Source: Meridianimarinicoccus zhengii (GTDB lineage: Bacteria > Pseudomonadota > Alphaproteobacteria > Rhodobacterales > Rhodobacteraceae). Taken from it: DNA of 64,000 bases. Location: positions 62,001 through 126,000 of the forward strand of contig NZ_QDFI01000002.1 of NCBI RefSeq assembly GCF_003254465.1, written 5' to 3'. The position numbers were made by a program, and so were the translations under genes. Shown in pieces: positions 45,883-54,823 of this stretch. The notes beneath the pieces are model-generated. The model worked only from the letters and a program-made list of their open reading frames with translations, ran no database searches and was not told where the DNA came from. Each line of letters opens with the position of its first letter. Positions within the stretch are counted from its first letter, which is position 1.

Positions 45883-47205
45883 TCAGGTTTCGCGGAACGC
45901 CTTGACGAAATAGTCGGACAGCGGCTTGAGCAGATAGGCCAGCGGCGTGCGGTCGTCGGTGCGCAGGAATGCTTCGACCGGCATGCCCGGCAAAAGGACC
46001 GTGCCTTCGGGCAGGCGGGTGATCTCGCCGTCCTTCAGGATAAGTTGCGCGGTGTAGTAACTGGTCCCACGCTGCTCGTCGACGAAGGCGTCGGCGGAGA
46101 TCTGCGTGACCGTGCCCAGCAGTTGTGGCGTGGTTCGGGCGTCGAGCGCGGAGAAGCGCAGGCTGACCTCCTGCCCCGGATAGACCTGGTCGATATTCGT
46201 GGGCTGAATCCGCGTCGTGATGACCAGCGGGCGGTTCTGCGGGATGAGATACAGCAGCGGATCGGCCGGGCGTATCACGGACCGTTCCGCGAACACGCGC
46301 AGGTCATAGACGATGCCCGAAAGCGGCGCACGAATGTCGAGCCGGTCGATCCGGTCCAGCAGCGCCAGCCGCTGTTCGGCAAGCTCGAATTCGCGGGTCC
46401 GGATGTCGCGCAGTTCGGTGATGGCCTCTTCCCGGCGCTGGTTGCGCAGCGACAGGACCTGGATGTCGATCTCCGTGATCCGGCCTTCTGCCTCGGCCTG
46501 CGATGCGATCAGTTCGCCGATCCGGCCGCTCAGGCTCGCCTCTTCGCGCTGAAGCGCCAGAAGCCGCGATTTCTGCGCAAGCCCGCTGGCCAGAAGCGTC
46601 TGCTGGTCGGTGAGTTCTTCCTGTATGAGCAGAAGCTGGGCATCGGTCGCGTTTTCCTGTGCCTCGATACCGTTGAGCTGGCTCTGGATCTGGGACCGCC
46701 GCTTGCCGAGCTGTTCGACCTCGCGCTGCAGCGAATCGCGCCGCGCTTCGAACAGGTTCTCCTGGCCCTGCATGGTGTCGGCGACGGCCGGGCGCTTGGC
46801 GGCAAGTTCGTGGAGCCAGCTGTCGAATGCGACGGACGTGGTGTTGTCGCGCTCGGCTTCCAGCCGCCCGCGGCGGGCCATCAGTTCGAACAGCTGACCT
46901 TCGATGATGGACAGTTCCGACCGCAGCGTCGTGCCGTCGAGCCGGATCAGGACGTCGCCTTCGGACACGGTATCGCCGTCGCGCACGTGGATTTCCTCCA
47001 CCACGCCGCCGTCGATATGCTGAACGACCTGCCGGTTCTGATCGACCTCGATCCGGCCGGTGGCGATCACGGCGCCCGCGATCTGCGTGAACACGGCCCA
47101 GCCGCCGAAGCCGCCGAACAGGATCGCGATGATGATCACGCCAAGTGTCAACTGGCGGCGCGCCGACATGGAGCTGCCGGTCGATGGGTCGCTTCCGCTG
47201 CTCAT
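45883..47205 (-). CDS. Type I secretion membrane fusion protein (HlyD family)
   Basis: This adaptor bridges the inner-membrane ABC exporter and an outer-membrane channel of the TolC kind. The 440-residue product has a short cytoplasmic N-terminus, one membrane span (about residues 20-42), a lipoyl half (QVVQHIDGGVVEEIHVRDGDTV), a long coiled-coil hairpin (about 90-290, rich in Glu, Gln and Leu), the second lipoyl half (IRAPLSGIVYDL), and a beta-barrel domain ending in the HlyD signature region near EGTVLLPGMPVEAFL. Its start overlaps the ABC exporter's stop as ATGA. No TolC homologue follows. Confidence 0.92.
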   Translation of the reverse strand: MSSGSDPSTGSSMSARRQLTLGVIIIAILFGGFGGWAVFTQIAGAVIATGRIEVDQNRQVVQHIDGGVVEEIHVRDGDTVSEGDVLIRLDGTTLRSELSIIEGQLFELMARRGRLEAERDNTTSVAFDSWLHELAAKRPAVADTMQGQENLFEARRDSLQREVEQLGKRRSQIQSQLNGIEAQENATDAQLLLIQEELTDQQTLLASGLAQKSRLLALQREEASLSGRIGELIASQAEAEGRITEIDIQVLSLRNQRREEAITELRDIRTREFELAEQRLALLDRIDRLDIRAPLSGIVYDLRVFAERSVIRPADPLLYLIPQNRPLVITTRIQPTNIDQVYPGQEVSLRFSALDARTTPQLLGTVTQISADAFVDEQRGTSYYTAQLILKDGEITRLPEGTVLLPGMPVEAFLRTDDRTPLAYLLKPLSDYFVKAFRET

Positions 47206-48935
47206 GCGATTCCCCCGGTCTTGGTCTGTGACTGCATGATCTCGCCCGCGTTGCGCACCATCTTGGCCAGAATCTCGTCCCGCGGTCCGAAGGCGCGCAC
47301 GGCGCCGCCATCGAGTACCAGAAGCTTGTTGCACTCCTGGATGGCCGCGGGCCTGTGTGCCATGATGAGAACGCCCTTGTTCTCGGCTTTCATGCGGCGG
47401 ATCGCGTCGTTCAGCGCCTTCGATCCTTCGTTGTCGAGATTCGAATTCGGCTCGTCGAGCACGAGCAGCACCGGGTCGCCGTACAGCGCGCGCGCCAGCC
47501 CGACACGCTGGATCTGTCCGCCGGACAGATGCCCGCCCATCATCGTGAGATAGGTTTCGTAGCCGTTGGGTTGCTTCAGGATCATTTCATGGGCGTCGGC
47601 CTGCATGGCGGCCTTGATGATGTCCTCGTCCCGGGCGTCGGGATCGAGCCGGGCGATGTTCTCGGCGATGGTGCCGTCGAACAGTTGCACCTTCTGCGGC
47701 AGGTAGCCGATATAGCGCCCCAGCACGTCCGGATCGTACTGGTCGAGCGTGGCACCATCCAGCCGGATCGATCCCCCCGCGGGCGGCCATGCGCCGGTGA
47801 TGGCCCGCGCAAGGCTGGACTTGCCCGACCCCGAAGGCCCGATCACGCCGATCGCCTCGCCGGGTTCGAGATGAAAGGTGATCATGCGCAGCGCCGCGTG
47901 GTGTTCGCCTGGCGGCAGCACCGTCGCCGACGCCACCTTGAGATTGGCACGCGGGCGCGGCAGGTCCAGCTTGCGCTGGCGTTCGGGTACCTGTGACAGA
48001 AGTTCGGCGAGATTGTTCCAGGACCGGACGGCGCCCTGCACCATGGACCACTGGCCGACCGCCATCTCGATCGGGGCCAGCGCCCGGCCCATCAGGATCG
48101 ATGCCGCGATCATCCCGCCGGCGGTCATCTGTTCGCGCAGCACGAGAAAGGCCCCGAGCCCGAGCATCGCGGATTGCAGGAACAGGCGGAACGTCTTGGT
48201 ACCCGCCGAGTAGCCGCCCTGTGCGTCGCTGGCCTTCACGGTCAGGTCGAGCGCGCGGTCGCGCAGCCGGTTCCATCGGATGTAGGCGGCACCACGCATG
48301 CCGAGCGCCTGCACCATGTCCGCCTCTGTCTTGAGCCGTTCCGACATCCGGTCCGCCTCGGCATTGGCGATGGACGACCGCAACACGGGGTCGCGGGTAT
48401 GGGCCTGGTTGATGAAGGTCGTGACCACCAGGATCGCCCCGCCCGATACGGCGAGGATGCCGAGCCACGGGTGGAATATGAAGATCCCCACGAGGAAGAC
48501 CGGCGTGAACGGGACGTCGAAGAACGCGCTGAGCACCGGGGAAGACAGGAACCGCTGGATCGTCTCGAGGTCGCGCACGCCGGCCGCCGTGGCCTGGCGT
48601 TCGCCCGTGGCTGCCCGTTCGATCGCGGCGGCGAACACGCGCTTGTCGAGCCGCGCCTGGAACCGTGCGCCGATGCGCGCGAGAACCCGCCCGCGCACGA
48701 AATCGAGAATGCCCATCATGAGGTAGAGAAACGCGACCAGCGCCGCCAGCGCGACCAGCGTCGCCTCGGACCGCGATCCCAGCACCCGGTCGTAAACCTG
48801 GAGCATGAAGAGCGGGCCGGTCAGCATCAGCATGTTCACGCAGGTGCTGAAGATGGCGACGAACCAGTACAATCCCCGGCTTTCGGCCCGCACCATCGCG
48901 AGTTCGCGTCGCCCGGCGCTGTCTGAGACTGTCAT
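47202..48935 (-). CDS. Type I secretion ABC transporter, permease/ATPase (PrtD-like)
   Basis: This 577-residue half-transporter exports an unfolded protein in one step together with the HlyD protein. The N-terminal membrane domain has about six spans (from residue 22 on), with the motif FDVPFTPVFLVGIFIFHPWLG. The ATPase domain has Walker A GPSGSGKSS (366-374), LSGGQ (470-474), Walker B VLLVLDEPNSNLD and an H-loop MAHRPA. There is no C39 peptidase domain, so cargo would carry a C-terminal uncleaved signal, as RTX proteins do. No RTX gene is in the window. It is divergent from mlaA. Confidence 0.93.
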   Translation of the reverse strand: MTVSDSAGRRELAMVRAESRGLYWFVAIFSTCVNMLMLTGPLFMLQVYDRVLGSRSEATLVALAALVAFLYLMMGILDFVRGRVLARIGARFQARLDKRVFAAAIERAATGERQATAAGVRDLETIQRFLSSPVLSAFFDVPFTPVFLVGIFIFHPWLGILAVSGGAILVVTTFINQAHTRDPVLRSSIANAEADRMSERLKTEADMVQALGMRGAAYIRWNRLRDRALDLTVKASDAQGGYSAGTKTFRLFLQSAMLGLGAFLVLREQMTAGGMIAASILMGRALAPIEMAVGQWSMVQGAVRSWNNLAELLSQVPERQRKLDLPRPRANLKVASATVLPPGEHHAALRMITFHLEPGEAIGVIGPSGSGKSSLARAITGAWPPAGGSIRLDGATLDQYDPDVLGRYIGYLPQKVQLFDGTIAENIARLDPDARDEDIIKAAMQADAHEMILKQPNGYETYLTMMGGHLSGGQIQRVGLARALYGDPVLLVLDEPNSNLDNEGSKALNDAIRRMKAENKGVLIMAHRPAAIQECNKLLVLDGGAVRAFGPRDEILAKMVRNAGEIMQSQTKTGGIA

Positions 48936-49080
48936 CGGTTCGCCGACCTCGCTGGTTTGTTGCGGTCCGTGACCGGAATGTAGACTGCGCGATCGTTCCG
49001 TGTCACGACCCCGCGAGACGGTGGCGCTCTCGGTTTCGATCTACTATGTGTCGGCCTCAGGTTACAATAGGGTGGACACC

Positions 49081-49851
49081 GTGCGCATTGTTTGGTTTCA
49101 GCTTCAGCCTGGGCGCAGGTCGGCCCTTGGCATTGCCGCGCTTGTGGCGCTGGCCCTTTCGGGCTGCGCGGCAAGTTCACCGCCCGGATCGGAATTCAAC
49201 GACCCGTTTGAAAGCACGAACCGCGCTGTCCACGAATTTAACAAGAGCTTCGACAAGGCGCTGTTCCGCCCTGTGTCGCAAGCCTATGGCACGGTCGTGC
49301 CCAGCTATGGCCGCCAGCGGTTGAACAACGTCCAGTCACATTTCAGCCTGCCGTCGGACATCATCAACGGTGCGTTGCAGGGGCGCGGCGAGAACACGGT
49401 GCACAACGTGTTCCGCTTTCTCGTCAACACGACGATCGGCGTTCTGGGGATCTTCGATCCCGCCACGTCCTTCGGGCTGGAGGATCGCAGCACAGATTTC
49501 GGAGAGACCCTGTTCGTCTGGGGAACGGGCGAGGGGGCCTATCTCGAAGTGCCGTTCTTCGGCCCCTACACCCAGCGCGACCTTGTGGGCGAAGTGGTGG
49601 ACGTGGTCCTGAACCCGCTGTCCTTCGTCAGCCTCAGCCCGCCCGAATCCTATATCCCGTCCGGCACCTACGTGGCCGAAGCGCTGGATTACCGCTATGA
49701 GTTCGCCGACACGGTGGACGGGATCTTCTACGAAAGCGCGGACAGCTACGCCCAGATGCGGCTGATCTATCTGGAAAACCGGCGGTTCCGGCTTGGCGAC
49801 ACGTCGCAGGCCACCGCCATCGACCCCTACGAGGAGCTTTATGGTGAATGA
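49081..49851 (+). CDS. mlaA: Outer-membrane lipoprotein MlaA (VacJ)
   Basis: MlaA extracts misplaced phospholipids from the outer leaflet of the outer membrane for the Mla retrograde pathway. The 256-residue product has a lipoprotein signal with lipobox LSGC (C29) and the family landmarks DPFESTNRAVHEFNKSFDKAL, INGALQGRGENTVHNVFRFLVNTTIGVLG, FGETLFVWGTGEGAYLEVPFFGP, and TVDGIFYESADSYAQMRLIYLENRR. The best start is the GTG at 49081, preceded by AGGGTGG; a possible -10 box TACAAT stands at 49063, which would leave a very short leader. mlaC overlaps its last 11 bases. Confidence 0.93.
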   Translation: MRIVWFQLQPGRRSALGIAALVALALSGCAASSPPGSEFNDPFESTNRAVHEFNKSFDKALFRPVSQAYGTVVPSYGRQRLNNVQSHFSLPSDIINGALQGRGENTVHNVFRFLVNTTIGVLGIFDPATSFGLEDRSTDFGETLFVWGTGEGAYLEVPFFGPYTQRDLVGEVVDVVLNPLSFVSLSPPESYIPSGTYVAEALDYRYEFADTVDGIFYESADSYAQMRLIYLENRRFRLGDTSQATAIDPYEELYGE

Positions 49852-50443
49852 CATGACCCTGACGCGCCGCGGTTTTGCCGCGGCTCTTGCCGCTGCGTCC
49901 CTGCTGCCCGGCGCGGCCCATGCCCTGACCAATGGCGAGGCGGAAAGTCTTGTGCGGTCGCTGGTGGCCGATATCCAGTCGACCATCGACTCGGGCAAGT
50001 CGACATCGGCGATCCTTGCGGATTTCGAACGTGCGTTTAAGCGATATGCGGATGTGCCGACCATCGCGCGCTTCTCGCTCGGCGTGGCCGCGCGTTCTGC
50101 GAGTTCGGCCGAGTTGCGCGCCTACAGCGACGCCTATGCCAGCTACGTGTCGAACAAGTACGGGCGCCGGTTCCAGGAATTCAAGGGCGGCAGCATCGAC
50201 ATTCGCGGCGTGCGGTCCGAAGGCCAGTACCTTGTGGTGCAGGCCCGCGCCAACCTGCGCGGCCAGAGCCCTGTCGCGGTGGATTTCCACGTCTCTGACC
50301 GGTCGGGCAGCCCCAAGGTGTTCAACGTCATCATTGAAGGCGTGAACATGCTGACCACGGAACGGGCAGAGATCGGTTCGCTTCTGGACCGCGCCGGCGG
50401 CAGCATCCCGCGCCTGACGCAGGACCTGCGCGCGGCGTCCTGA
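49841..50443 (+). CDS. mlaC: Periplasmic phospholipid-binding protein MlaC
   Basis: MlaC shuttles phospholipid between MlaA at the outer membrane and the MlaFEDB complex at the inner membrane. The 200-residue product has an RR-containing signal (MTLTRRGFAAALAAASLLPGAAHA) and the family core ADVPTIARFSLGVAARSAS, SDAYASYVSNKYGRRFQEF, with VIIEGVNMLTTERAEI near the end. GAGGAG lies just before the ATG at 49841, in mlaA, so the pair is coupled. The genes for MlaD, E and F are elsewhere. Confidence 0.93.
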   Translation: MVNDMTLTRRGFAAALAAASLLPGAAHALTNGEAESLVRSLVADIQSTIDSGKSTSAILADFERAFKRYADVPTIARFSLGVAARSASSAELRAYSDAYASYVSNKYGRRFQEFKGGSIDIRGVRSEGQYLVVQARANLRGQSPVAVDFHVSDRSGSPKVFNVIIEGVNMLTTERAEIGSLLDRAGGSIPRLTQDLRAAS

Positions 50444-50474
50444 CCTTCCCGGCGCACCAAGCCCCGATATAGAC

Positions 50475-50500
50475 GCTGCGGCGGGCATGCCCGCCGCAGC
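50475..50500. terminator. Perfect palindrome between convergent mlaC and PBP genes
   Basis: GCTGCGGCGGGC and GCCCGCCGCAGC are exact complements separated by AT, forming a strong hairpin 31 bases after the mlaC stop and 14 beyond the PBP stop. GGTTTCG follows on the plus strand. A bidirectional terminator is the natural reading. Confidence 0.7.
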
Positions 50501-50514
50501 GGTTTCGCACGGGG

Positions 50515-52776
50515 TCAGCCCCCGAAGATCGACCGAAGGACGTTGGTGATGGCCCGTTCCGTGTCGCGCACGGCGCGGTCACCGGCTGCGCCGAACCGGT
50601 CCAGCGGGCCCGTTCCGGTGCCGCCCGAACCTGTGCCCGACCCGGCCCCCGAGTCCGCCCCGGCCACACGGTCCGCCCCCGCGGCCGGCGCGTCCATCGG
50701 CAGCGGCGCAACGGGCATACCGTCATGGACCCGCAGCATCGTTTCGCGCCAGATATCGGCAGGCAGACCGCCCCCGGTCGTGCCCGACAGCGGCGTGTTA
50801 TCGTCATAGCCCATCCAGACGCCGGTCACGTAGTCGCCGGTGAACCCCACGAACCATGCATCTCGTGCCGCCGAGGTCGTGCCGGTCTTGGCTGCCGCGG
50901 GCCGGTCGCCCAGCTTAGCGCGCCGTCCCGTGCCGCTTTCGATCACCTCGTGCATCATCCAGACCAGTTGACGGGCAGCCTCGGGCTGGATGACCCGTTC
51001 GCCGATGCCGCCTTCCTTTCCGATCAGCGGCGCGTCGTCGCCCAGAAGCCGCAATTCGGTCATCCCGTAAGGGTCGACGGCGCTGCCGCCGTTGAGAATG
51101 CCCGCATAGGCCGCCGTCATTTGCAGCAGTGTCGTTTCCGATGTGCCCAATGCCATGGCAGGCACATCGTCGATTTTCGTCGAGATGCCGAAGCCCTGTG
51201 CCACTGCGATCACCGCGTCGCGGCCCACGGCCTCGGAGAGCTTCACCGCGGGGATGTTCAGGCTGTCGGCCAGCGCGCGGGTCAGCGTGACCTCGCCCGC
51301 GAAGTCGCGGCTGTAGTTCTGCGGCGACCATGGGCCAGAGCCGGGGACGTTCAGGGTGAGCGGCTCGTCCACGACGCGGTCCAGCGGTCCGTAGCCAAGG
51401 TCCAGCGCCGCGGCATAGATGAACGGCTTGAAGGCCGATCCGGTCTGGCGCAGCGCCTGGGTGGCGCGGTTGAACTGGCTCGCCGAGCGCGTGTCGCGCC
51501 CGCCGACCATGGCCCGCACCGCGCCATCGGCGCTCATGACGACGATGGCGGCCTGTGCCTTGGACCCGTCGCGCACCTTTTCCGCGAAAACGGTTCGCAT
51601 CGCGTCTTCCGCGGCGCGTTGCAGCTGCTTGTCGAACGTCGTGCGGATCAGCACGTCCTCGGTCGTCTGGGACGCCAGGAAGGAGGGTGTGCTTTCCATG
51701 ACCCAGTCCGCGAAATAGCCGCCCGCGCGCGCCTCTGCCGCCTCGGACAGCGTGGCAGGGTTGGCGCGGGCCTGCGCGGCTTCGTCTTCCGACAGCCGCC
51801 CCTGTTCTTCCATGAGCGCGATGATCGTGGCGGCCCGGTCGCGGGACCGTTGCAGGTTCGCGGTGGGCGCAAACCGCGTGGGGGCCACCAGAAGCCCGGC
51901 CAGCATCGCGGCCTCGGCCGGGTCCACCTCGGCGGCGGACTTGCCGAAATACCGCTGCGCCGCGGCCTGGAAGCCGCGCGCCCCCGCACCAAGATAGGCG
52001 CGGTTCATGTAGATCGTCAGGATCTCGTCCTTGGAATAGCGTGCCTCCATCGCCATGGCATAGACCGCTTCGTGGAGCTTGCGGGTGATGGAACTGCGGC
52101 GGCAGTCCGCTTCATAGGCGGCTTCGCTGTCCCATTCCGACGGGACGTAGGGTCGCCCGAAGCACAACAGCTTTGCCGTCTGCTGGGTGATGGTGGACCC
52201 GCCATGCCCTTCGAGCGCGCCGCGCCCTTCGGACAGGTTGATGCGGATGGCGCTGGCCACACCGCGCGGGCTGACCCCGAAATGGCTGTAGAAGCGGCGA
52301 TCCTCGGTGGCGAGGATCGCGTTCTTAAGGTGCGGCGACACGGTGTCCGTGGTGATCATGCCGCCGAACTGGTCGCCGCGCCAGGCGAACACATCGCCGT
52401 CGCGGTCCGTCATGGTTACGGACCCGCGCGCGCGGCCGTCGATCAGCGTCTCGGCGGGGGGAAGGCCGGACCAGATCACTCCGACTGCACCCGCGACGAT
52501 CAGCGCCGTCACCGCACCGAGACGCCAGCCAATCGCCCAGACCATGCGGACAACCCAGCGCAGCAGCGCGCGCAGCGGCCAGAAAAGACCGCGTCGCGCC
52601 ACGGGTTTGCGCGGCGCGCGCTTGCGCCGGACCGTGCTACCGGTGGCGGCCTTCGGTTGTGTCGTCCTGGCGGATTTCGCGCCGTTCGCCTGCGCGCGCG
52701 CGGCGCTGCCCGCCGAATACCGGCGGTCTGCCCGCAATGGCCGCTTGCCGCCGCCCGTCTTGCCCGTTCTGCCCAT
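50515..52776 (-). CDS. Class A penicillin-binding protein (PBP1A type)
   Basis: This bifunctional enzyme polymerises glycan strands and cross-links peptidoglycan. The 753-residue product has a long basic cytoplasmic tail (1-80), a membrane span at about 84-103, a glycosyltransferase domain with catalytic E158 in ATEDRRFYSHFG and the later GGSTITQQTAK, and a transpeptidase domain with S447xxK450, SLN at 505-507 and KTGTT at 630-634. The C-terminus is a glycine- and alanine-rich tail. GGGGG lies before the ATG. The AT-rich 276-base gap upstream separates it from glnK. Confidence 0.94.
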   Translation of the reverse strand: MGRTGKTGGGKRPLRADRRYSAGSAARAQANGAKSARTTQPKAATGSTVRRKRAPRKPVARRGLFWPLRALLRWVVRMVWAIGWRLGAVTALIVAGAVGVIWSGLPPAETLIDGRARGSVTMTDRDGDVFAWRGDQFGGMITTDTVSPHLKNAILATEDRRFYSHFGVSPRGVASAIRINLSEGRGALEGHGGSTITQQTAKLLCFGRPYVPSEWDSEAAYEADCRRSSITRKLHEAVYAMAMEARYSKDEILTIYMNRAYLGAGARGFQAAAQRYFGKSAAEVDPAEAAMLAGLLVAPTRFAPTANLQRSRDRAATIIALMEEQGRLSEDEAAQARANPATLSEAAEARAGGYFADWVMESTPSFLASQTTEDVLIRTTFDKQLQRAAEDAMRTVFAEKVRDGSKAQAAIVVMSADGAVRAMVGGRDTRSASQFNRATQALRQTGSAFKPFIYAAALDLGYGPLDRVVDEPLTLNVPGSGPWSPQNYSRDFAGEVTLTRALADSLNIPAVKLSEAVGRDAVIAVAQGFGISTKIDDVPAMALGTSETTLLQMTAAYAGILNGGSAVDPYGMTELRLLGDDAPLIGKEGGIGERVIQPEAARQLVWMMHEVIESGTGRRAKLGDRPAAAKTGTTSAARDAWFVGFTGDYVTGVWMGYDDNTPLSGTTGGGLPADIWRETMLRVHDGMPVAPLPMDAPAAGADRVAGADSGAGSGTGSGGTGTGPLDRFGAAGDRAVRDTERAITNVLRSIFGG

Positions 52777-52898
52777 GAGAGCCCCCTTTTGCGGGTGGTC
52801 TATGCCGACACCATACCCGGGAATTGCCGCGATGTGGACCTTGGATGCTGCGACCGCAAGATCTCAATCTGCCTAAAAAATAGACCACAATGCCATAA

Positions 52899-52916
52899 TG
52901 TGCAAAAATTGTGCAA
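52899..52916. promoter_or_regulatory. Direct repeat in the glnK/PBP divergent promoter region
   Basis: TGTGCAA occurs twice, at 52899-52905 and 52910-52916, with starts 11 bases apart (one helical turn), in the most AT-rich patch of the gap. Position upstream of glnK-amtB makes a nitrogen regulator such as NtrC a possible ligand, but the match to its consensus is only partial. A small hairpin, CCCCG/CGGGG, follows at 52988-53005. Confidence 0.4.
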
Positions 52917-53052
52917 CAAGCGCCAGATTCTGCCGGTTTCCGGGGCAGGCGTCGCTTGTGAAAGCCGGGTGATGCCGACCTAGTGATCCCCGTGAAGAAG
53001 CGGGGTGCGCGCCATGGGCAAGCGGCCTCCGGCCCAAGCAAAGGGGAAGAAC

Positions 53053-53391
53053 GTGAAACTGATCATAGCAGCAATCAAGCCGTTCAAGCTGGAGGAGGTG
53101 CGCGAGGCGCTGACCGCCATCGGCGTGCGCGGCATGATGGTCACCGAGATCAAGGGCTTCGGGTCGCAGTCCGGCCATACCGAGATCTATCGCGGGGCGG
53201 AATACGCGGTGAACTTCGTGCCCAAGGTCAAGCTGGAGATCGTGGTGAACTCGGCCATGGCCGACCAGGTGGTCGAAACGATCCAGACGACGGCCAAGAC
53301 CGACAAGATCGGCGACGGAAAGATTTTCGTGCTCGACGTGGGGCAGGCGGTGCGGGTGCGCACCGGCGAGACCAACGAAGACGCGCTGTAA
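53053..53391 (+). CDS. glnK: Nitrogen regulatory protein PII (GlnK)
   Basis: PII proteins signal nitrogen and 2-oxoglutarate status and plug the AmtB channel when ammonium is plentiful. The 112-residue product is the canonical length, with the T-loop GHTEIYRGAEYAVNF and uridylylation site Y51. The C-terminal signature GDGKIFVLDVGQAVRVRTGE is present. I use the GTG at 53053, with a GGGGAAG ribosome site; starting at upstream codons would add a basic tail foreign to the family. amtB follows after 34 bases, the standard glnK-amtB pair. Confidence 0.96.
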   Translation: MKLIIAAIKPFKLEEVREALTAIGVRGMMVTEIKGFGSQSGHTEIYRGAEYAVNFVPKVKLEIVVNSAMADQVVETIQTTAKTDKIGDGKIFVLDVGQAVRVRTGETNEDAL

Positions 53392-53425
53392 TAGCGACGC
53401 GACCTGACAAAGGGGAAACGACCTG

Positions 53426-54748
53426 ATGAAACTGACCAAGACACTCCTTCTGGCCGCGGCGGCGATGGCGCTTCCGGCGCTGGGATTCGCGCAGGAGGCA
53501 GAGGCACCCGCGCCCGGCTTCGACGAGATCGGCCCATATATCATGACGACCCTGCTGTTCTGCATGGCGGGGTTCCTCGTGTTCTTCATGGCCGCGGGCT
53601 TCGCGATGCTCGAAGGCGGCCTGGTGCGGTCCAAGAACGTCACCATGCAGATGACGAAGAACATCGCGCTCTATTCCATCGCGGCGATCATGTACTGGTT
53701 CATGGGGTTCAACCTGATGTATCCGGGCGACTTCAACGGCTATGTCGGCACGTTCTTCTCGCCGACCGTGCTCGACCCGGTGGGCGTGGCCGCTGCCGAC
53801 GCTGCACTCGACTATGCGTCGGTCGGGTCGGACTTCTTCTTCCAACTCGTGTTCGTGGCGGCGACCGCATCGATCGTGTCGGGTGCGCTGGCCGAACGCA
53901 TCAAGCTGTGGCCATTCCTGATCTTCGTCGTGGTCCTGACGGGCGTTCTCTATCCGATTTCCGGGTCGTGGCAGTGGGGCGGCGGCTGGCTGTCGGCCAT
54001 GGGTTTCTCGGACTTCGCCGGATCGACCGTCGTGCACTCCGTGGGCGGCTGGGCGGCTCTGGCCGGGGCGCTGATCCTCGGGCCGCGCATCGGCAAGTAC
54101 AAGAACGGGCAGGTGCATCCGATGCCGGGGTCAAACCTTGCGCTGGCCACGCTGGGCACGTTCATCCTGTGGCTGGGCTGGTTCGGGTTCAACGGCGGCT
54201 CGCAGCTGGCGATGGGCACCGTGGGCGACGTGTCGGACGTGTCGCGCATCTTCGCCAACACGAACATGGCCGCGGCCGCCGGTGCCGTCACGGCGCTGAT
54301 CCTGACGCAGGTCCTGTATCGCAAGCCCGATCTCACGATGGTGCTGAACGGCGCGCTGGCGGGGCTCGTGTCCATCACGGCAGAGCCCTTGGCGCCGACG
54401 CTGTTCGGCGCGCTCTGGATCGGTGCCGTCGGTGGCGTGATCGTGGTCTTCGCGGTGCCGATGCTCGACAAGCTGAAGATCGACGACGTGGTCGGTGCGA
54501 TCCCTGTTCACCTGCTTGCCGGTATCTGGGGCACCATCGCGGTCGTGTTCTACAATGGCGATGCGAGCCTGATGACGCAGCTGACCGGGATCGCTGCCTA
54601 CGGTGTGTTCACCTTCGTCGGATCGGCCATCGTGTGGCTTGTTCTGAAGGCTGTCATGGGCATCCGCGTCAGCGAAGAGGACGAGATCAACGGGCTCGAC
54701 ATGTCGGAAATGGGCATGGAGGCCTACCCGGAGTTCTCCAAGGGCTGA
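53426..54748 (+). CDS. amtB: Ammonium transporter AmtB
   Basis: AmtB takes up ammonium across the inner membrane as a trimer. The 440-residue product has a cleavable signal (MKLTKTLLLAAAAMALPALGFA) and eleven membrane spans. The twin-histidine pore is formed by H204 in STVVHSVGGWAAL and H362 in PVHLLAGIWG, and GSWQWGGGWLS and the AGFAMLEGGLVRSKN box are also present. The short acidic C-terminal tail (ISEEDEINGLD region) is the GlnK docking part. AAGGGG lies 8 bases before the ATG. A strong terminator follows. Confidence 0.97.
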   Translation: MKLTKTLLLAAAAMALPALGFAQEAEAPAPGFDEIGPYIMTTLLFCMAGFLVFFMAAGFAMLEGGLVRSKNVTMQMTKNIALYSIAAIMYWFMGFNLMYPGDFNGYVGTFFSPTVLDPVGVAAADAALDYASVGSDFFFQLVFVAATASIVSGALAERIKLWPFLIFVVVLTGVLYPISGSWQWGGGWLSAMGFSDFAGSTVVHSVGGWAALAGALILGPRIGKYKNGQVHPMPGSNLALATLGTFILWLGWFGFNGGSQLAMGTVGDVSDVSRIFANTNMAAAAGAVTALILTQVLYRKPDLTMVLNGALAGLVSITAEPLAPTLFGALWIGAVGGVIVVFAVPMLDKLKIDDVVGAIPVHLLAGIWGTIAVVFYNGDASLMTQLTGIAAYGVFTFVGSAIVWLVLKAVMGIRVSEEDEINGLDMSEMGMEAYPEFSKG

Positions 54749-54777
54749 TCCTCCTTCCGGTCAGTCCCTGAACCTGG

Positions 54778-54803
54778 CCCGGGCGCGCTGCGCCCGGGTT
54801 TTT
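54778..54803 (+). terminator. Rho-independent terminator of glnK-amtB
   Basis: CCCGGGCGC and GCGCCCGGG form a perfect 9-bp stem around GCT, directly followed by five T residues, 29 bases after the amtB stop. This is the clearest intrinsic terminator in the window. Confidence 0.92.
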
Positions 54804-54823
54804 CGTGCCCGATGACGATGGTG

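Noticed and set aside
50725-52983. Open frame of about 750 codons on the plus strand opposite the class A PBP gene
   Set aside because: The opposite strand has all catalytic motifs of a PBP; this frame has none and only shadows it.
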